7,939 bases of DNA from Candidatus Eiseniibacteriota bacterium (GTDB taxonomy: Bacteria > Arandabacterota > Arandabacteria > Arandabacterales > Arandabacteraceae). Position numbers and translations under genes: made by a program. The stretch is taken from positions 1 to 7,939 of the forward strand of contig JAUXGG010000058.1 of assembly GCA_030622265.1 (NCBI GenBank). The letters run 5' to 3'. The notes under the pieces are model-generated. The model was not told where the DNA came from and did no database searches. It saw nothing but the letters and a program-made list of their open reading frames with translations. How positions within the stretch are numbered: the stretch's first letter is position 1; every line of letters begins with the position of its first letter. Shown piece by piece: positions 6,922 to 7,939 of this stretch.

Positions 6922-6964
6922 TCAGGCACCGGAGTAATCGGGCACCGGAGTAATCGGGCACCAG
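6901..6964. repeat. Four tandem 16-bp repeats, consensus AGYAATCRGGCACCRG
   Basis: Units are 6901-6916, 6917-6932, 6933-6948 and 6949-6964, perfectly head to tail, differing only at three purine or pyrimidine transition positions. Units 1 and 2 share AGCAATCA and units 3 and 4 share AGTAATCG, which suggests stepwise duplication. Sixteen is not a multiple of three and the array lies after the stop of the HD gene, so it is not a protein repeat. There are no spacers, so it is not CRISPR. It fills most of the gap between the HD gene and the FmdE-family gene. Confidence 0.9.
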
Positions 6965-6972
6965 AGGGTGCC
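6957..6972 (-). other. Small hairpin at the edge of the repeat array, downstream of the HD gene
   Basis: GGCACC (6957-6962) and GGTGCC (6967-6972) are perfect inverted copies around a four-base loop, just after the HD gene stop codon. The GGCACC arm belongs to the fourth repeat unit, so the single GGTGCC could instead pair with any of the other three units with larger loops. No T-run follows on the minus strand, so it is at best a weak or factor-dependent terminator or an RNA 3'-end stabiliser. Confidence 0.4.
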
Positions 6973-6976
6973 GGCA

Positions 6977-7522
6977 CTAAAGCCCGAGCTTGGCCGAGAT
7001 GTCCTGCATCGCCTTCAGCCCCGTGCCCACGAAGTCTTTGAGATCTACCCCGAATTCCTCGCATGATCTTATCTGATCCCGGTCGGCCCCTGCAGCGAAG
7101 CGCTTCTCCTTGAACCTCTTCATCACGAACTCGACCGTGACCTCGCCGAGGCTCTTGCTCGGATGCATGAGTGCGGCCGCAACGATCAGGCCTGTCAGGG
7201 GGTCGGTCGCATAGAGCGCCTTGTCCATGCGGCTCTCGCGGGCCACATGCCCGGCATGGGACTCAACGGCGTGGGTCACATCATCCTCGATCCCCAGCTC
7301 CTTAAGGTACCCGGCGCCGACCTTACCGTGGCGCTCAGGGTCCTTGACTGTCTCATCATAATCCAGATCGTGAACCAGCCCCACGAAACCCCACTTCTCA
7401 ACGTCCTCGCCCAGTTTCTCTGCAAGGGCCCGCATCACGGCCTCGACGGCAAGCATATGCTTGATGAGGCGATCGTTCTTGACTTTGGATTCTACCAACT
7501 CAAGGGCCTGGTCTCGGTTCAA
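6977..7522 (-). CDS. HD-domain phosphohydrolase of unknown substrate
   Basis: The 181-residue product is a small soluble HD-superfamily protein. Candidate metal ligands follow the family order: H22 in IKHMLAVEAVMRAL, the HD pair H51-D52 in WGFVGLVHDLDYD (44-56), H65 in DPERHGKVGAGYL, H89 in AVESHAGH, and D107 in LYATDPLTGLIVAAALM. This resembles the stand-alone predicted hydrolases often annotated simply as HD or HDIG domain proteins; the substrate is not known and may be a nucleotide or other phosphate ester. The start is TTG at 7522, decided by an AAGGAG site six bases upstream and by the absence of another good start before the first helix. It lies 85 nt after recG; that gap shows no clear promoter or terminator. 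It ends before the repeat array and may be a separate unit from the genes that follow. Confidence 0.88.
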   Translation of the reverse strand: MNRDQALELVESKVKNDRLIKHMLAVEAVMRALAEKLGEDVEKWGFVGLVHDLDYDETVKDPERHGKVGAGYLKELGIEDDVTHAVESHAGHVARESRMDKALYATDPLTGLIVAAALMHPSKSLGEVTVEFVMKRFKEKRFAAGADRDQIRSCEEFGVDLKDFVGTGLKAMQDISAKLGL

Positions 7523-7528
7523 GGGACG

Positions 7529-7534
7529 CTCCTT
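7529..7534 (-). promoter_or_regulatory. Ribosome binding site that decides the TTG start of the HD gene
   Basis: AAGGAG on the minus strand with a six-base spacer to TTG at 7522. The strength of this site is the main reason to accept a TTG start. Confidence 0.7.
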
Positions 7535-7607
7535 TCCGGATGGCTAAGTCTCGATTCGATTGCAGGTTCATATGACCACATGTCTACGCCGTTACAGCTT
7601 TATCACT

Positions 7608-7939
7608 CTATATAATAACAGTTTTGCCGGTGGCGAGACTGCGCACGGCCGCGACCCAGGTCTGCCACTCACTTGATACATCATGACTCAGCACGCGCTT
7701 GAAAGCCATGTCGCGCGCCGAAAGCATCATGCCGGTATCCTCAGGCAAACGGGCGAACCTGAGATCCGGGATGCCATGCTGTCTTGTTCCCACTATGTCG
7801 CCGGGGCCCCGGAGCATGAGGTCTTTCTCTGCTATCTCAAATCCGTCGAAGCTGGCCTCCAGGACCTTGACGCGCTCTCCGGCTTTCTCGGCGGCCCCCT
7901 CTGAGACTATGAAAAAGGAGGATGAGTCATCGCTACCCC
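7608..7939 (-). CDS. recG: ATP-dependent DNA helicase RecG, C-terminal fragment (5' end beyond the window)
   Basis: RecG is a superfamily 2 helicase that remodels stalled replication forks and Holliday junctions. The last 109 codons are visible, open to the right edge and ending at TAG 7608-7610. The diagnostic stretch is FDGFEIAEKDLMLRGPGD followed by IVGTRQHGIPDLRFARL, the RecG C-terminal block containing the TRG region and the LRGPGD...GTRQ signature. After it come a helical segment (MLSARDMAFKRVL) and a short end, TGKTVII. Family members usually read GDFLGTRQSG; here it is GDIVGTRQHG, a modest variation. The N-terminal wedge domain and the helicase Walker motifs lie outside the window. 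Nothing suggests the gene is broken: it simply enters from the right. It is separated from the HD gene by 85 nt, so co-transcription is possible but not shown. Confidence 0.93.
   Translation of the reverse strand, partial: GSDDSSSFFIVSEGAAEKAGERVKVLEASFDGFEIAEKDLMLRGPGDIVGTRQHGIPDLRFARLPEDTGMMLSARDMAFKRVLSHDVSSEWQTWVAAVRSLATGKTVII

Noticed and set aside
6901..6964. Repeat array as a CRISPR
   Set aside because: Units are only 16 bp and directly abut with no spacers, and no cas genes are present.
6957..6972. Hairpin as a clear intrinsic terminator of the HD gene
   Set aside because: The stem is only six pairs and no T-run follows on the minus strand, so it is listed only as a hairpin.
7611..7616. 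Perfect TATAAT on the plus strand at the recG end
   Set aside because: No -35-like hexamer lies at 16-18 bases upstream and transcription would run antisense into recG; it is part of a short AT-rich stretch.

Overview
This is a compact, GC-rich bacterial chromosome segment. All eleven supportable genes lie on the minus strand, so transcription reads from the right edge to the left. Nothing points to phage, plasmid, transposon, CRISPR or recent transfer. The combination of an LL-diaminopimelate aminotransferase, an FmdE-family protein, a long NfeD/slipin pair and a deoxynucleoside kinase between folK and panB suggests an anaerobic bacterium, perhaps Desulfobacterota-like or another anaerobic or deep-branching phylum. 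That placement is inference; no rRNA or lineage marker is present.

Layout in transcription order. The right edge carries the last ~109 codons of RecG helicase. After an 85-nt gap comes a TTG-started HD-domain phosphohydrolase. A 117-nt gap follows, the only other sizeable spacer, holding four head-to-tail copies of a 16-bp repeat, an inverted half-copy that can form a hairpin, and a candidate promoter. Then nine genes run with gaps of at most 20 nt or with overlaps: an FmdE-family protein, a long NfeD membrane serine protease, a slipin (SPFH), an LL-diaminopimelate aminotransferase (dapL type), folB, folK, a deoxynucleoside kinase, panB and panC. PanC runs off the left edge with 290 codons visible.

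Functionally the long unit joins three themes: membrane quality control (NfeD protease with its slipin partner), cofactor biosynthesis (two successive folate steps, then ketopantoate and pantothenate formation for CoA), and lysine/cell-wall precursor synthesis with deoxynucleoside salvage. PanB consumes 5,10-methylene-tetrahydrofolate, so FolB/FolK and PanB/PanC are linked metabolically as well as by position. The whole run may be one operon started from the repeat-bearing spacer; that is inferred from spacing and strand only.

Most of the window is conserved housekeeping metabolism. I do not see a clear undescribed system. The points most worth a second look are the 16-bp repeat array with its embedded promoter, and the orphan FmdE protein whose stop codon abuts the NfeD start codon.
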